Below, piece after piece: positions 53,101-63,452 of a stretch of DNA of 64,000 nucleotides. Every line of letters begins with the position of its first letter. Positions within the stretch are counted from its first letter, which is position 1. Source of the stretch: Platanthera guangdongensis (lineage: Eukaryota; Streptophyta; Magnoliopsida; Asparagales; Orchidaceae); contig CM077166.1 of assembly GCA_039583875.1 (NCBI GenBank), positions 81,280,564 to 81,344,563 of the forward strand. Direction: 5' to 3'. Below the pieces are notes generated by a model that ran no database searches, was not told the DNA's origin, and saw only the letters and a list, made by a program, of their open reading frames with translations. The translations under genes were made by a program, and so were the position numbers.

Positions 53101-54418
53101 TGACCATAGCCATGGGGGAAAGGAGGAGAGTAGCAAGGGGAAGGAGGAGAGAGGTTAGGGTGGAGTTGCCTTACTGTGACTTCCATCAGGAGGAAGGGAA
53201 CGCCACAACCACGTGCCCGGAGTTCCTCGAAATGAGGGGGAACAGGGAGCTGCAGCAGCAGCAGGGGCGTCAAGAAGTGAGGATCGAGGAGGTCCTGCCT
53301 CGGGCGGAGGAGGACCGTTGCGAAGACCGGGTGGATGTCGGGACCCGAGGAGGGATCAGAGTGATCCACCGGGGGGTGGGGGTTGAGGCTTCCCGGAAGG
53401 CAAGCCTCCACATCTTGTATCGCCGGAGCGTTGGCTCCACATCCCAGACACCGCCCCCAGAGGAGAGGATCACCTTCTCGAGGAGCGATATGGCGGATCA
53501 CGAGGATCCTTTTTGCGATGCGCTGGTCATCCAGACAGCCATCAAAAATTTTACCGTCTCCAGGATCCTCGTCGACAACGGAAGCTCCGTCAACGTCGTC
53601 TTTAAGAAGGCGTTTGACGCGATGAAGGTGGATGCGAAGAGGGTGCTGGCCTCGGATGGGCCCTTGTTTGGATTTTCGGGGGAGAGGAAGGAGGTCGAAG
53701 GAGGGGTGGGCCTCCATGTCACCCTGGGGGGGCAATCCAGGAACTGCAGGTTCGTCATCGTGGATGCCCCCAGCAGCTATAACGCCATCTTCGGGAGGCC
53801 CCTTATCAGCGCCTTCCGCTGCGTCCCCTCATCGTTCCATCAGTGCTTGAAGTTCAATGCTGAGGGGATTCAGGTCAGGGTCAGGGGGGACCCCAAGGTG
53901 GCGCGAGAATGCTACGTCACCGCCGTGAACTCCATCTCTTGGCAAGAGGGAGCCAAGGAGATGGAGCGAAGGATGGAGGAGGCGGAGCAGGGAGCTGGCA
54001 GGGAGGAGCTGGAGGCGGAGAGCTGCGTTATGGTAGAGGCAGCAGGAGGAGATCAGGAGGAGTCGGCCGAGGCGATGGCCGTGGAAAAAGAGGTGGAGGC
54101 GGATGCCCTCGTCCCAGAGGAGAGGGGTGTTGAAGAATGGGGGGAGCAGTCCCGGTTGGAAGCTGCGGAAGAGGTGGTGGAGCTGGAGGTCCACACCCGT
54201 GAAGGCAGGGTGGAGAAGGTCCGCGTCAGCGGAGGGCTGACCCCGGAAGACCAAGGCCGGATGCTGGAGTGCATCCAGAAGAACGTGGACATTTTCGCAT
54301 GGAGCGCCGCGGAGATGTCGGGGGTTGACGCGGATGTGGCTTGCCACCGCCTCAACTTGGACCCGGGAACACGCCAAGTCCAACAAAAGAAGAGGTCCAC
54401 CGCGGACAAGCTGGCGGA
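53101..54418 (+). pseudogene. Tat gag C-terminus and protease
   Basis: This frame continues to 54500. YCDFHQEEGNATTTCPEF is the Tat knuckle (C-FH-G-T-C pattern). Then comes the aspartic protease with ILVDNGSSVNVVF at about 53565 and the conserved VIVDAPSSYNAIFGRPLI. An acidic Glu/Val/Ala-rich linker (53930-54200) leads to the start of RT. The frame leaves the RT frame near 54418. No internal stop over about 440 codons, so this part is the best preserved of gag-pol. Confidence 0.87.
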
Positions 54419-55165
54419 GCCATCAGAGAGGAGGTGGCGAAGCTTCTCAAGGCCGGCTTCTTATACGAGATCCAATACCCCGGCTGGTTCTCAAATGTAG
54501 TCATGGTAAAAAAAAGGGACGGTCGGTGGCGAATGTGTATCGACTTCTCCTTGCTTAATAAATCTTGTCCTAAGGACTGTTATCCCTTGCCTCGGATCGA
54601 CGCGCTGATTGACTCAGTCGTCGGTTTTTCTATAATGAGTTTTCTAGATGCATTTTCAGGTTATCATCAAATCAGAATGCACCCCCCGGACATCAAGGAT
54701 GTCTCGTTCATCACAGGGGATGGATGCTACTGTTACAAGATGATGACCTTCAGACTAAAGAACGCAGGGGCGACCTATCAAAAGATGACGGACAGGGTTT
54801 TCAAAGAATAGAATGGGAGGAACCTGGAGGTGTACGTGGATGACATCATGATCAAGAGCCAGGATGTGGACTCTCACCTCCAGGACCTGGAGGAGACCTT
54901 TGCTACCCTGCGCAGGTACAAGATGCGGTTGAACCCCCTGAAGTGTGTCTTCGGGGCCAACATGGGGAAGTTCTTGGGACACCTCCTCACCCCTGCGGGG
55001 GTCGAGCTGAACCCGGATAAGGTCAAGGCCATCTTGGAGCTGGGATCGCCACGGAACACTAAGGAGGTGCAGCGGCTGACGGGGAAGCTGGCAGGGCTGA
55101 GTAGGTTCCTCTCTCGGGCTGGGGAGAAGTGCTCCCCCTTCTTCAAAACATTAAGGGGGGGGGGG
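54380..55165 (+). pseudogene. Tat reverse transcriptase
   Basis: EEVAKLLKAGFLYEIQYPGW, VVMVKKRDGRWRMCIDF, SFLDAFSGYHQIRMHP, then TAG at 54809 after DRVFKE. The same frame continues to the catalytic LEVYVDDIMIKS (54826 on), ETFATLRRYKMRLNPLKC and KFLGHLLTPAGVELNPDK. A run of ten or more G at 55156-55166 coincides with the next frame change. The TAG again replaces a likely CAG. Confidence 0.9.
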
Positions 55166-55950
55166 TCAGAAATTCGAATGGACCAAGGAGTGCGAGGAGG
55201 CATTCCGGGCCCTCAAGGTGCAGTTGACTCGGGCTCCATTGCTTCAAGGGCCGAAGGAAGAGGAAGACCTATTTCTATACCTCGGGGTCGGGACGGAGGC
55301 CTTAAGCTCTGTCCTAGTTCGTGAAGAGGGGAAGAAGCAGCTCCCTATATACTACGTGAGCCGGGTCCTGAGAAAGGCCGAACTCCGGTATCCCATTTTG
55401 GAGAAGCTGGCCTTCGCCCTGGTCATCTCAGCCCGAAGGCTGCGACCCTATTTCCAGGCACACTCAATCCGAGTGGTGACTGACCATCCCCTCCGCAACA
55501 TTTTTGAGGGGGTGGAGCATTCTGGCAGGCTGGCCAAGTGGTCGGTAGAGTTGAGTGAGTTCGACGTTTCCTTTGTCCCCCGCCTCTCGATCAAAGCTCA
55601 AGCAATGACCGACTTCTTGGCCGATTATGTGATTGAGGTGGCAGAGGAAGAGCTCACTCATCCGACTCCTTGGAAGGTGAAGGTGGATGGCGCCTCGGGG
55701 AGGCATTCCCTAGGAGTGGGGGTGATCTTGGAGAGCCCTCAAGGGACTAAAATCGAGCAGACGGTGGTGGTGCACTTTCCCATCACCAACAATCAGGCCG
55801 AGTATGAGGTCGTGATGGCGGGGCTGCGCCTGGCCAGGGAGCTGGGGGTGTTGGACGTGGAGGTCCTCACCGACTCCATGGTAGTAGCTTCTCAGATCAA
55901 CGGGGAATTCGAGGCGAGAGAGCCTACCCTGTGGCTATACTTAGCCAAAG
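55166..55950 (+). pseudogene. Tat RNase H plus second (archaeal-type) RNase H
   Basis: The first RNase H (about 55210-55600) has LFLYLGVGTEALSSVLV, YPILEKLAFALVISARRLRP and VVTDHPLRNIF. A connection leads to the second RNase H (55670-55945): WKVKVDGASGRHSLGVGVI, NNQAEYEVVMAGLRLAREL and VLTDSMVVASQING, with D, E and D residues in place. The second domain is the mark of Tat elements. The frame breaks at about 55950. Confidence 0.9.
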
Positions 55951-57370
55951 GGGGTCATCGACATGTTCCAAACTTTTTCCATCAAACACGTGCCCCGGGG
56001 GGAGAACGAGCAGGCAGATCAGCTAGCGAATCATGGACCCCGTGTGGGGGGTGCCATCACCGACTTATTCCGCCCTTCCATCGAGGAGGGGGAGCTTATG
56101 GAGATAGACCAGCGGCCTTCGTGGATGGACCCGATCGTAACTTCCCTTTCCACTAGAGAGTATCCGGAGGGGGCGGACAAGAAGAAGCTCAGATATAAAT
56201 CAACGTACTACCTCCTCCGGGACGGGCAGTTGTACATGAAGACCCTTTCGGGAATGTTGGCTCGATGCGTGGCCGAGGGGGAGGTACAAAGAATCTTGGA
56301 AGAAGTCCACTCCGGGGAGTGTGAGAGCCACTACGGGAGTCGGACCCTGGAAGGGAGGATTGTCAGGCAGGGGTACTTCTGGCCCACCCTGGGGCGTGAT
56401 GCAACGGAGTTCGCGAGAAGGTGCCACAAATGCCAGCTGTTCGCCCCCTCTAGCTACAGCCGGATCTGCGGCTCAAAAGTATCACAGCCCCCTGACCCTT
56501 CACCATTTGGGGAATGGATTTGGTCGGACCATTCCCCCAGGCCAGTGAGCAGAGGAGATTCCTAATGGTGATGATCGATTATTTCTCCAAGTGGCTGGAG
56601 GTGAAGGCGCTGGCCAAGGTGACTTCCCAGGTCATCAGGAACTTCGTTTGGTGGGAGATCATCTGCCGCCACGGGCTGCCCCAGGCCATTGTCACGGACA
56701 ATGAGCCTCAGTTCGCCAGCGCAGAGTTTACCAGTTTCTGCGAGCAACTCAGGATCGACCTCAGGTTCGCCTCGGTCCACCACCCCAGGAGCAACGGGCA
56801 GGTGGAGGCCGCGAACAAGATCATTGTCAACCTCCTAAAGAAGAAAGTGGAAAATCTGAGAGGAGCTGGGTGGAGCAGCTTCCCGCGGTTCTCTGGGCCC
56901 TGAGGACCACCCCCAACACAGCTTCAGGAGAGACCCCCTTCAAGCTCTCCCATGGGTGCGAGACAGTGCTCCCCGTAGAATTCGAAGTACAAACGCCTCG
57001 GGTTGTTGCGGCCGGGGAAGGCAGAGAAGAATGGTAGGATGAGAACGAGGACGAGCTGCGGCTCTCCCTAGACATGGTGGAAGAGCTGCGGGACCTTTCC
57101 GCCGTCCGACAGGACGAGGTGAAGAGAAAGATGGCCAAATACTTCGATAAGCATGTCAGAGTTAAGCAATTTGTGGAGGGGGACTTGGTGCTGAAGAAGG
57201 TGGATGCAGCAGGGAGGTCGGCAACCGTGGAGAAGCTCAACCCCAGCTGGGAAGGTCCATTTATTGTAAAAGAGACTTTAAGATCAGGGGGGTATCGACT
57301 CCAAAATGTGGAGGACAAGAACCTAAGTCTAACCTGGAGTGGTGACGACTTAAAACGCTTTTTCCCTTGA
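55951..57370 (+). pseudogene. Tat integrase
   Basis: Three frames: 55963-56500 (GENEQADQLAN tail of RNase H; finger with HSGECESHYGSRTL, RQGYFWPT and CHKCQLFA), 56514-56900 (core with MIDYFSKWLEVKAL, IVTDNEPQFASAEF and NGQVEAANK; D, D and E present), and 56900-57370 (WALRTTPNTASGETPF, then VEGDLVLKKV and LNPSWEGPFIVKETL), ending FFP. No chromodomain follows, as expected for Tat. At least two frame changes and a stop near 57037 inactivate it. Confidence 0.9.
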
Positions 57371-57469
57371 AACATGTAAGTGGTGCTTCGATTTTTAATG
57401 AAGTTCTTTAACACATCAATGCTGTCGCAGTAGGTTTGCATGGAGAGAGGAAGTGTACCTGGACCCCGA

Positions 57470-58920
57470 GCAGATCCCGCTGTCAGGCTCTCACCTAGCT
57501 GGCAGGGCTGGAAGTCACTCGGTGTCATTCTTAGACCTCGAGCAGATCCCACTGTCAGACTCTCACCTAGCTGGCATGGCTGGAAGTCACTCGGTGTCAT
57601 CCTTAGACCTCGAGCAGATCCCGCTGTCAGGCTCTCACCTAGCTGGCAGGACTGGAAGTCACTTGGTGTCATCCTTAGACCTCGAGCAGATCCCGCTGTC
57701 AGGCTCTCACCTAGCTGGCAAGGCTGGAAGTCACTCGATGGTGTCAGCCTTGGACCCTGAGCAGATCCCGCTGTCAGGCTCTCACCTAGCTGGCAGGGCT
57801 GGAAGTCACTCGGTGTCATCCTTAGACCTCGAGCAGATCCCGCTGTCAGGCTCTCACCTAGCTGGCAGGGCTGGAAGTCACTCGATGGTGTCAGCCTTGG
57901 ACCCCGAGCAGATCCCGCTGTCAGGCTCCCACCTAGCTGGCAGGGCTGGAAGTCACTCGGTGTCATCCTTAGACCTGGAGCAGATCCCGCTGTCAGACTC
58001 TCACCTAGCTGGCAGGGCTGGAAGTCACTCGATGGTGTCAGCCTTGGACCCCGAGCAGATCCCGTTGTCAGGCTCTCACCTAGCTGCCAGGGCTGGAAGT
58101 CACTCGGTGTCATACTTAGACCTCGAGCAGATCCCGCTGTCAGGCTCTCATGTAGCTGGCAGGGCTGGAAGTCACTCGATGGTGTCAGCCTTGGACCCCG
58201 AGCAGATCCCGCTGTCAGGCTCCCACCTAGCTGGTAGGGCTGGAAGTCACTCGGTGTCATCCTTAGACCTCGAGCAGATCCCGCTGTCAGGCTCTCACCT
58301 AGCTGGCAGGGCTGGAAGTCACTCGATGGTGTCAGCCTTGGACCCCGAGTAGATCCCGCTGTCAGGCTCCCACCTAGCTGGCAGGGCTGGAAGTCACTCG
58401 GTGTCATCCTTAGACCTCGAGCAGATCCCGCTGTCAGGCTCTCACCTAGCTGGCAGGGCTGGAAGTCACTCGATGGTGTCAGCCTTGGACCCCGAGCAGA
58501 TCCCGCTGTCAGGCTCTCACCTAGCTGGCAGGGCTGAAAGTCAGTCGGTGTCATCCTTAGACCTCGAGAAGATCCCGCTGTCAGGCTCTCACCTAGCTGG
58601 CAGGGCTGGAAGTCACTCGATGGTGTCAGCCTTGGTCCCCTAGCAGATCCCGCTGTCAGGCTCCCACCTAGCTGGCAGGGCTGGAAGTCACTCGGTGTCA
58701 TCTTTAGACCTCGAGCAGATCCCACTGTCAGGCTCTCACCTAGCTGGCAGGGCTGGAAGTCACTCGATGTCGTCAGCCTTGGATCCCGAGCAGATCCCAC
58801 TGCCAGACTCTCACCTAGCTGGCAGGGCTGGAAGTCACTCGGTGTCATCCTTAGACACCGAGCAGATCCCGCTGCCAGACTCTCACTTAGCCGGCAGGAC
58901 TGAATGTCGCTCACTGAGGG
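57470..58920 (+). repeat. 20-monomer tandem array, 72/75-bp alternation (147-bp period), in Tat 3' region
   Basis: GCAGATCCCRCTG starts at 57470, 57542, 57614, 57686, 57761, 57833, 57908, 57980, 58055, 58127, 58202, 58274, 58349, 58421, 58496, 58568, 58643, 58715, 58790 and 58862. Steps are 72 for the first three, then 75 and 72 alternate. The 75-bp type has CTCGATGGTGTCAGCCTTGG and the 72-bp type CTCGGTGTCATCCTTAG. Both lengths divide by three, so open frames run through on both strands, including a minus frame of over 700 codons; I treat these as by-products. Confidence 0.96.
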
Positions 58921-59279
58921 AGGTTTCGACTTCTCAGCAACTAACAGGGAAAGTCTAACGAAATGACCCAACACCCGAAATACGGGCACATGGGGCGTGA
59001 ACCCAAGCCGCATCGCGAGAGAGTCGGCTCGAAAGAAACCCGACGACCCGGCGAGAGTCGAGCCGACTCGCCTCTCCTAATGAGCGGGTCGGCGTCACGA
59101 CGAACCCGGACTATGGGGGCAGGTCGCCATCCGCGGGTCGGCTAACCAAGTCCCCTATGGTCCCTAAATTAAGTCTGTGGGCGTGCGACCTCGCCAACAT
59201 AACACAGGATGAGCGACTGCAAGCAGTAAAGTCAAAGCCGACCGCGAATACGCAAAGGAAGAGAACCTACATCCCGCAA

Positions 59280-59466
59280 ACAATCGCGAGCAACAATAAC
59301 AAATATACACAAGGCGAGCAGAGAATCGTTCAACGGAAAAGCAAGATTACAAAGTCAGAGCGCAGCCCGCGCTTACATTTCAACAAACGAAAATGTACAA
59401 AATATATATACACATGGTGGGCGAGGAGCAGGAATGAAGGCGATGCGGCCCCCCGGGCGGCGAGCC
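59280..59466 (-). terminator. T-rich 3' end region of Tat antisense gene 1
   Basis: On the minus strand, after the stop at 59467, come TATATATATTTTGTACATTT and then TGACTTTGTAATCTTGC (59358-59341). U-rich and UUUGUA-type words are typical of plant polyadenylation signals. A similar TTTGTAAT occurs after antisense gene 2. Assignment by composition only. Confidence 0.4.
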
Positions 59467-61396
59467 CTAGATTCGTTGGTAGGACTTTTCCCCCGGATCC
59501 GCCACCGGAAGGAACAGCGCCGACACTACCTTGCTCGCCGAGAGACCCACGCCCTCGCTATTGAGAAGGTCGGCTCGCCGCAGCACCTGCATCATATACT
59601 TGGCGGCGCTGGCGGCATTCTTTTGCATTAACACCTCCAGCTCGTATTCGGAGTGGTGTTTCAGCAGGCAGCTGAGGCTGGCCGACGGAGGGGCGGCCGC
59701 GGCGGCCTCTAGCCCGCGCACTCGCGCCTCCAGCGCCAGCTTGTCCTGACCGAAGGTGGAGATCTCGGCGCCCATCCGGCTGGCCGTCGCCGCATCCTGC
59801 GAAAAAGGAGATGGTTAAAGGGGAAACGCAGAAAAGGGAGCGACGACAAAAAGGAAGAGCGGGCTGAGGGACGTACCCCCCCCCCCCCCCCCCCCCCCAA
59901 ATACCGAGCAAGAGCCGCCTCGGCCGCGTTGGCTCTCTTCCTCTGGAGTTCCGCCTCCTCTTGGGCGAGTTTGCAGGCCGCCTCTTTCTCGTCCGCCAAC
60001 TTCTTGAGCGAGGCGGTGTTCCGCTCCAACTGCGTGCAGCGCCGCCCGACCATATGAGCCAACTTTGCGCCGCGGAGTTGAGCCCGCGCGCTTTCGTGCA
60101 CCAGCACCCGCGTTGCCTCTTTATCATAAACGGCGGCATCCTCCCTCAAGTAGAGGGCGAAGGAGAAGTTGTGGGCTTCCCCGCCGATAGTATCCTGCTC
60201 CAGCCAGCTCGGTAAGAGGGTCGAGATCACCGCACGATTTGACTCCTTGTCCCACTGCAGAAGCAGGACGCCGAGCTCGTCCAAGTACTTTTCACCATAG
60301 CCGAAATTGCGGTGCCCTCTCGGCATCGGCTGCGCGGCGGCTCGCACCCCTTCCGGCGGTCCGGAAGTGCCCGCCGCCTCGCCAAGGGTTTCGCTGGTCG
60401 AGGCAGTCACGAGGGGGGGATCCTCGGCTGGCTCGATCGCGGGGGCCTTGTCTTTCCTTTGGCCCGCGGCGGGTGCCTCCCCCGCAGTCTTCGCCTTCTT
60501 GGGCGGGGGAGGAGTAGGTTGTTCGCGGCCCGCCCGCTTCTTAGCGGGAACCGCCGGGATGATGCGCTGAGCGACGTCAGCGGCCTGGGCGTGGGCGAGC
60601 CCGCCGGCGCCGACCCTGGTGCTCTCATAAGGGGGGTGAAGGGGAACGTCCCGCTCGCCTACCAAGAAAAGGAAGGGTGAGACGCGGGCACAAAACAGCG
60701 AAACAGAGTAATGGCGGGTCGCTTACCTCCCCCAGGCAGGACGACGGCAAGGCTATCTAGGTTGCGGCGCAGGTACGCGACCTCAAAGTTCTTCCCAGCA
60801 AAGAACCCCCACAGGTCGGCTTCATGGCCCCCCAGGCTAGGCGGGCGGTAGCTCGCCTCGCTGAGCTGCTCTGGCGAGAAAGGGACGTTGCCGAAGTCCC
60901 CCTTGACGAACATGAATTTCTTGAGCCAGTTGGGGCTCTTGTTGACGGTCTCCCGCACCTTGAGGTGGGCGCTGGAGAAGTAGGCGGTCCCGTCCCGGTT
61001 CGCGCGGAAGGAGAACACCTTACGAAAGACCGCAAGGCTGAACTCGACTCGCTCCTCCCGTAAAAAGCAAGCGAACCCGACCATGACCGCAGCAGAGTTC
61101 GGGGTCATTTGGCCTATGACGACCCCGAAGTACTTCAGAATTTGACGGACTTCCGGCCACAGAGGGAGCCGGAGGCCCACTTCAAAATGAGCCAGGGGGA
61201 TGGCGAGCTCACCCCCGGAGACATCGTTGATCTTCTCTCCTTCTCCGGGCCGCCTCGCCGAGAACCCAGGCGGGACGTGGTCACTGAGGGCGTCTAAGTA
61301 CTCGCTCTCAGGGATAACGACGCCAGGAAAATCATGCTCAGAAAAAGTCCAAGCGCACTTACTCCGCCTGTCCGCATCACCACTGTCGCCGCCCAT
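59467..61396 (-). CDS. Tat antisense gene 1: Transposase_28-like protein, three exons (about 593 aa)
   Basis: Exons 61396-60727, 60658-59877 and 59796-59467. Introns have GTAAGC/TTGGTAG and GTACGT/TCGCAG ends and their phases (1 and 0) fit. Start MGGDSGDADRR chosen because it follows the TATA box by about 125 bases; an in-frame ATG at 61501 lies above the likely start site. Exon 1 carries the PF04195-like domain (IPLAHFEVGLRLPLWP, GQMTPNSAAVMVGFACFL, WLKKFMFVKGDFGN). Exon 2 has a basic Pro/Lys stretch (PPPPKKAKT) and a coiled coil (about 400-460), ending in poly-Gly. Exon 3 is helical. No stops. Similar antisense frames are known in Tat elements; function unknown. Confidence 0.8.
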
Positions 61397-61518
61397 CTCG
61401 CAGAAGGTTTGCTGAGCGAGCAAAGAAATCTGGGGAGGGCACACGCGAGGCGGGAGTCGCAAGGCGCGAGAAAGGGAAAAAGGCTTGAGAATGGTAAACA
61501 AATGAAGGTTGGGAGGGC

Positions 61519-61529
61519 TTATTTATAGG
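61519..61529 (-). promoter_or_regulatory. TATA box of Tat antisense gene 1
   Basis: Minus strand CTCCTATAAATAAGCCC. It lies about 125 bases before the chosen ATG, giving a 5' leader near 95 bases. Confidence 0.7.
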
Positions 61530-61859
61530 AGTAAAAAGGGCGGGAAAATCCTCCGTCGTCGGGAAAAGTGCGGATAACAAAATTAGGCCTGACGGTTCGA
61601 CTTCCCGGCTCGCGACCACACCACCGGGACCGTTCAAAAGCGGGTCACGCCCACCCGCATCCGCACGAAAAGCGGGCGAGCTGCGACCCACACCTACCCA
61701 GAGTTCTGAAGCGAGCCGGGGAGACTCGCAACCTGCGAGCTTCTGGCCCGCTCTCGCCGAGATCCAGTTGGCGGGCTGGGCAAATCCATTCTATGGTCTC
61801 GTACCCTCCCGAAAGAGCGGCGAGTGGACGAGGCGGTCTCATCCATACCCGCCTCAAAG

Positions 61860-62068
61860 AGGGTCGAGCAACAACGCGTTAAAAACAAGCACATCAGAAA
61901 TCAGAAATCAGAAATCAGGCCCGTGGACGTGCGAGAAAGGTCGCAGATTATTACAAACATAAAAAGAGTTCCTAAAAATAACAGATTCCCCCTGAAGCGA
62001 GTCGCTCCGAAGCGCAAATGCGGCCTGGCCCGGTGGTAGGCCGCGAGCAAAGGGGCAGGGGAGGCGGA
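61860..62068 (-). terminator. 3' end region of Tat antisense gene 2
   Basis: Downstream of the stop at 62069 the minus strand has TTTATGTTTGTAATAATCTG (61962-61943), then TTCTGATTTCTGATTTCTGA (triplicated 8-mer, 61918-61895) and TGTTTTTAAC. AATAAT and UUUGUA-like words suggest a polyadenylation region. Confidence 0.4.
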
Positions 62069-63094
62069 TCAGTATTGAATCCACTTCCACCTACCCCGCC
62101 TTTGCGTTTCGGTTCGTGGTGGCACGCGCAGATAGTGGTAGTCGCGCACCGCAACCAACTCCTGTTGAGCCAGACCAACTTGTTCCGTGACACTCTTAAG
62201 CCGCTCCTCGGCCCGCGTGATGTGCACGCCAGGTGAGGTGACCTCACCACCTTCCGCTGCGCGCAGAGCCCCCTCCAGAGACGCGAGCCGAGCCTCGGTT
62301 TCGGCCTTGTCCCGATCGACTCTCTTGACGATCTCCTGAAGCAACAAAGTATGTTTCTGGAACAGCCGCGTCACCTGCCTTTTCATCTCCACAGCGTCAG
62401 CCGGATCGCCCAGATAATCCGAAACGCCCTCCACATCAGGGGGAGGTGAATACCCCTCGCTCATCTCAGCCTCAGAGGTGATCGCGTTGTAACCTGCAAA
62501 CGAAGGGACTCAGAGGGGACAGGCGTGGACAGAACGAGCGCCGAGTGCGAGCTTACCAGGGGTTTGCACACTCTCCATACCGACGGACGGACGGGAAGAA
62601 CCCGGCCGACCTTGAAAGGGTTCTCCCTCGAAGGCTGCAAGAGATTTCCCTAGCCCGGGGGGAACTGGCGACGGAGGGGTATTCTGGGGTGGACGACCCA
62701 GGCCCGACGGGCTGGTGATCCGCTCAGTCGACAAAGGGGGGGGGGGAGCGATCCTCCCCCATCACCCTCATCTTCGCGTGGCAGTACCTACGAGATAAAC
62801 GGTCAAAAATGAAGCAACAAGTCAGGAAGGAGGATCACATACCTCAGGAGCGACCTCGGTGCCAGCCGCCGAGCTGGAGCCCGGGAAGTTATTCGCCGGG
62901 GACCGCCTAACAATCCTTCCTTTTATCGGCCTGAAGAGAGGGCCGGGAGACCCAAACGCCAACCAAGGGGCGACCTCGAGGGCCTCCTCCCGAGTCTTCT
63001 GGCCCGCGGCTGCCAGACGGGCTCGCACCTCCTCGCTGACTGGCATAGTGCAGCTGCAGTTCGCTTGGACAGACGAGATGAGGTAGGGATTCAT
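62069..63094 (-). CDS. Tat antisense gene 2: coiled-coil protein, three exons
   Basis: Exon A 63094 or 63046 to 62843 (MPVSEEVRARLAAAGQKT, WLAFGSPGPLFRPIKGR), donor GTATGT. Exon B 62787-62557 (Pro/Ser-rich, SPSGLGRPPQNTPPSPVP), acceptor CTCGTAG, donor GTAAGC. Exon C 62493-62069, acceptor TTTGCAG, with MKRQVTRLFQKHTLLLQEIV and EARLASLEGALRAAEG coiled coil. B-C phase fits. A-B is out by one frame, and an 11-G run (62736-62746) in exon B may explain it. I prefer the ATG at 63046 because 63094 is only 18 bases from the TATA box. No known family recognised. Decayed homologue at 15270-16277. Confidence 0.68.
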
Positions 63095-63110
63095 CCACGG
63101 GCTCAGTGGT

Positions 63111-63121
63111 GTATTTATAGC
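63111..63121 (-). promoter_or_regulatory. TATA box of Tat antisense gene 2
   Basis: Minus strand CCCGGCTATAAATACACC. It lies 65 bases before the ATG at 63046, so this gene has its own promoter, separate from that of antisense gene 1. Confidence 0.72.
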
Positions 63122-63452
63122 CGGGTAGTGGGACCCACCAGAAGATTCCATGCCAGCTCAGCATAGCACTCGCCGAACACGCGGGTTGGATGATTTTTTC
63201 CGAGCTTGATCAAGCTCAAAACGAGCGGGGATTGTGTAAAACCCCGTGTTCGTCGAGCGGGCCCCGCCAAGCCAGGCGAGCGAACCAGGTCGCCCGGCCC
63301 ACACCAGAACAACATGCAGACATGCGACAGGAGGCTAGCCCGCTCAGGTCAGGCGAGCGAGCCAGGCGAGCTGACCCCTTCATCCCTCTCGCTTGCTCAG
63401 AGGTTCGTCGACCGGAGTTGGGGTCGCCATTCGTCGAACCAGTATTCGCGGA

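Noticed and set aside
51983..53735. Long overlapping frames on both strands across Tat gag (up to 265 codons)
   Set aside because: GC-rich shadow frames of gag-protease; only the frames with gag core and protease motifs are kept.
57470..58920. CRISPR-like regularly spaced repeats
   Set aside because: Units are directly adjacent with no unique spacers, and the context is a plant retrotransposon.
56827..59013. Minus-strand open frame of about 728 codons
   Set aside because: It is created by tandem units whose lengths divide by three and by the antisense of the integrase end; no promoter, no domain, and low-complexity repeats.
59902..59906. Alternative splice donor GTATTT before the poly-Gly run in antisense gene 1
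   Set aside because: It would leave phase 2, incompatible with the next exon in phase 0; GTACGT at 59876 fits.
61397..61501. Upstream ATG for Tat antisense gene 1
   Set aside because: It lies only about 20 bases from the TATA box, above or at the expected transcription start; ATG 61396 is the better choice.
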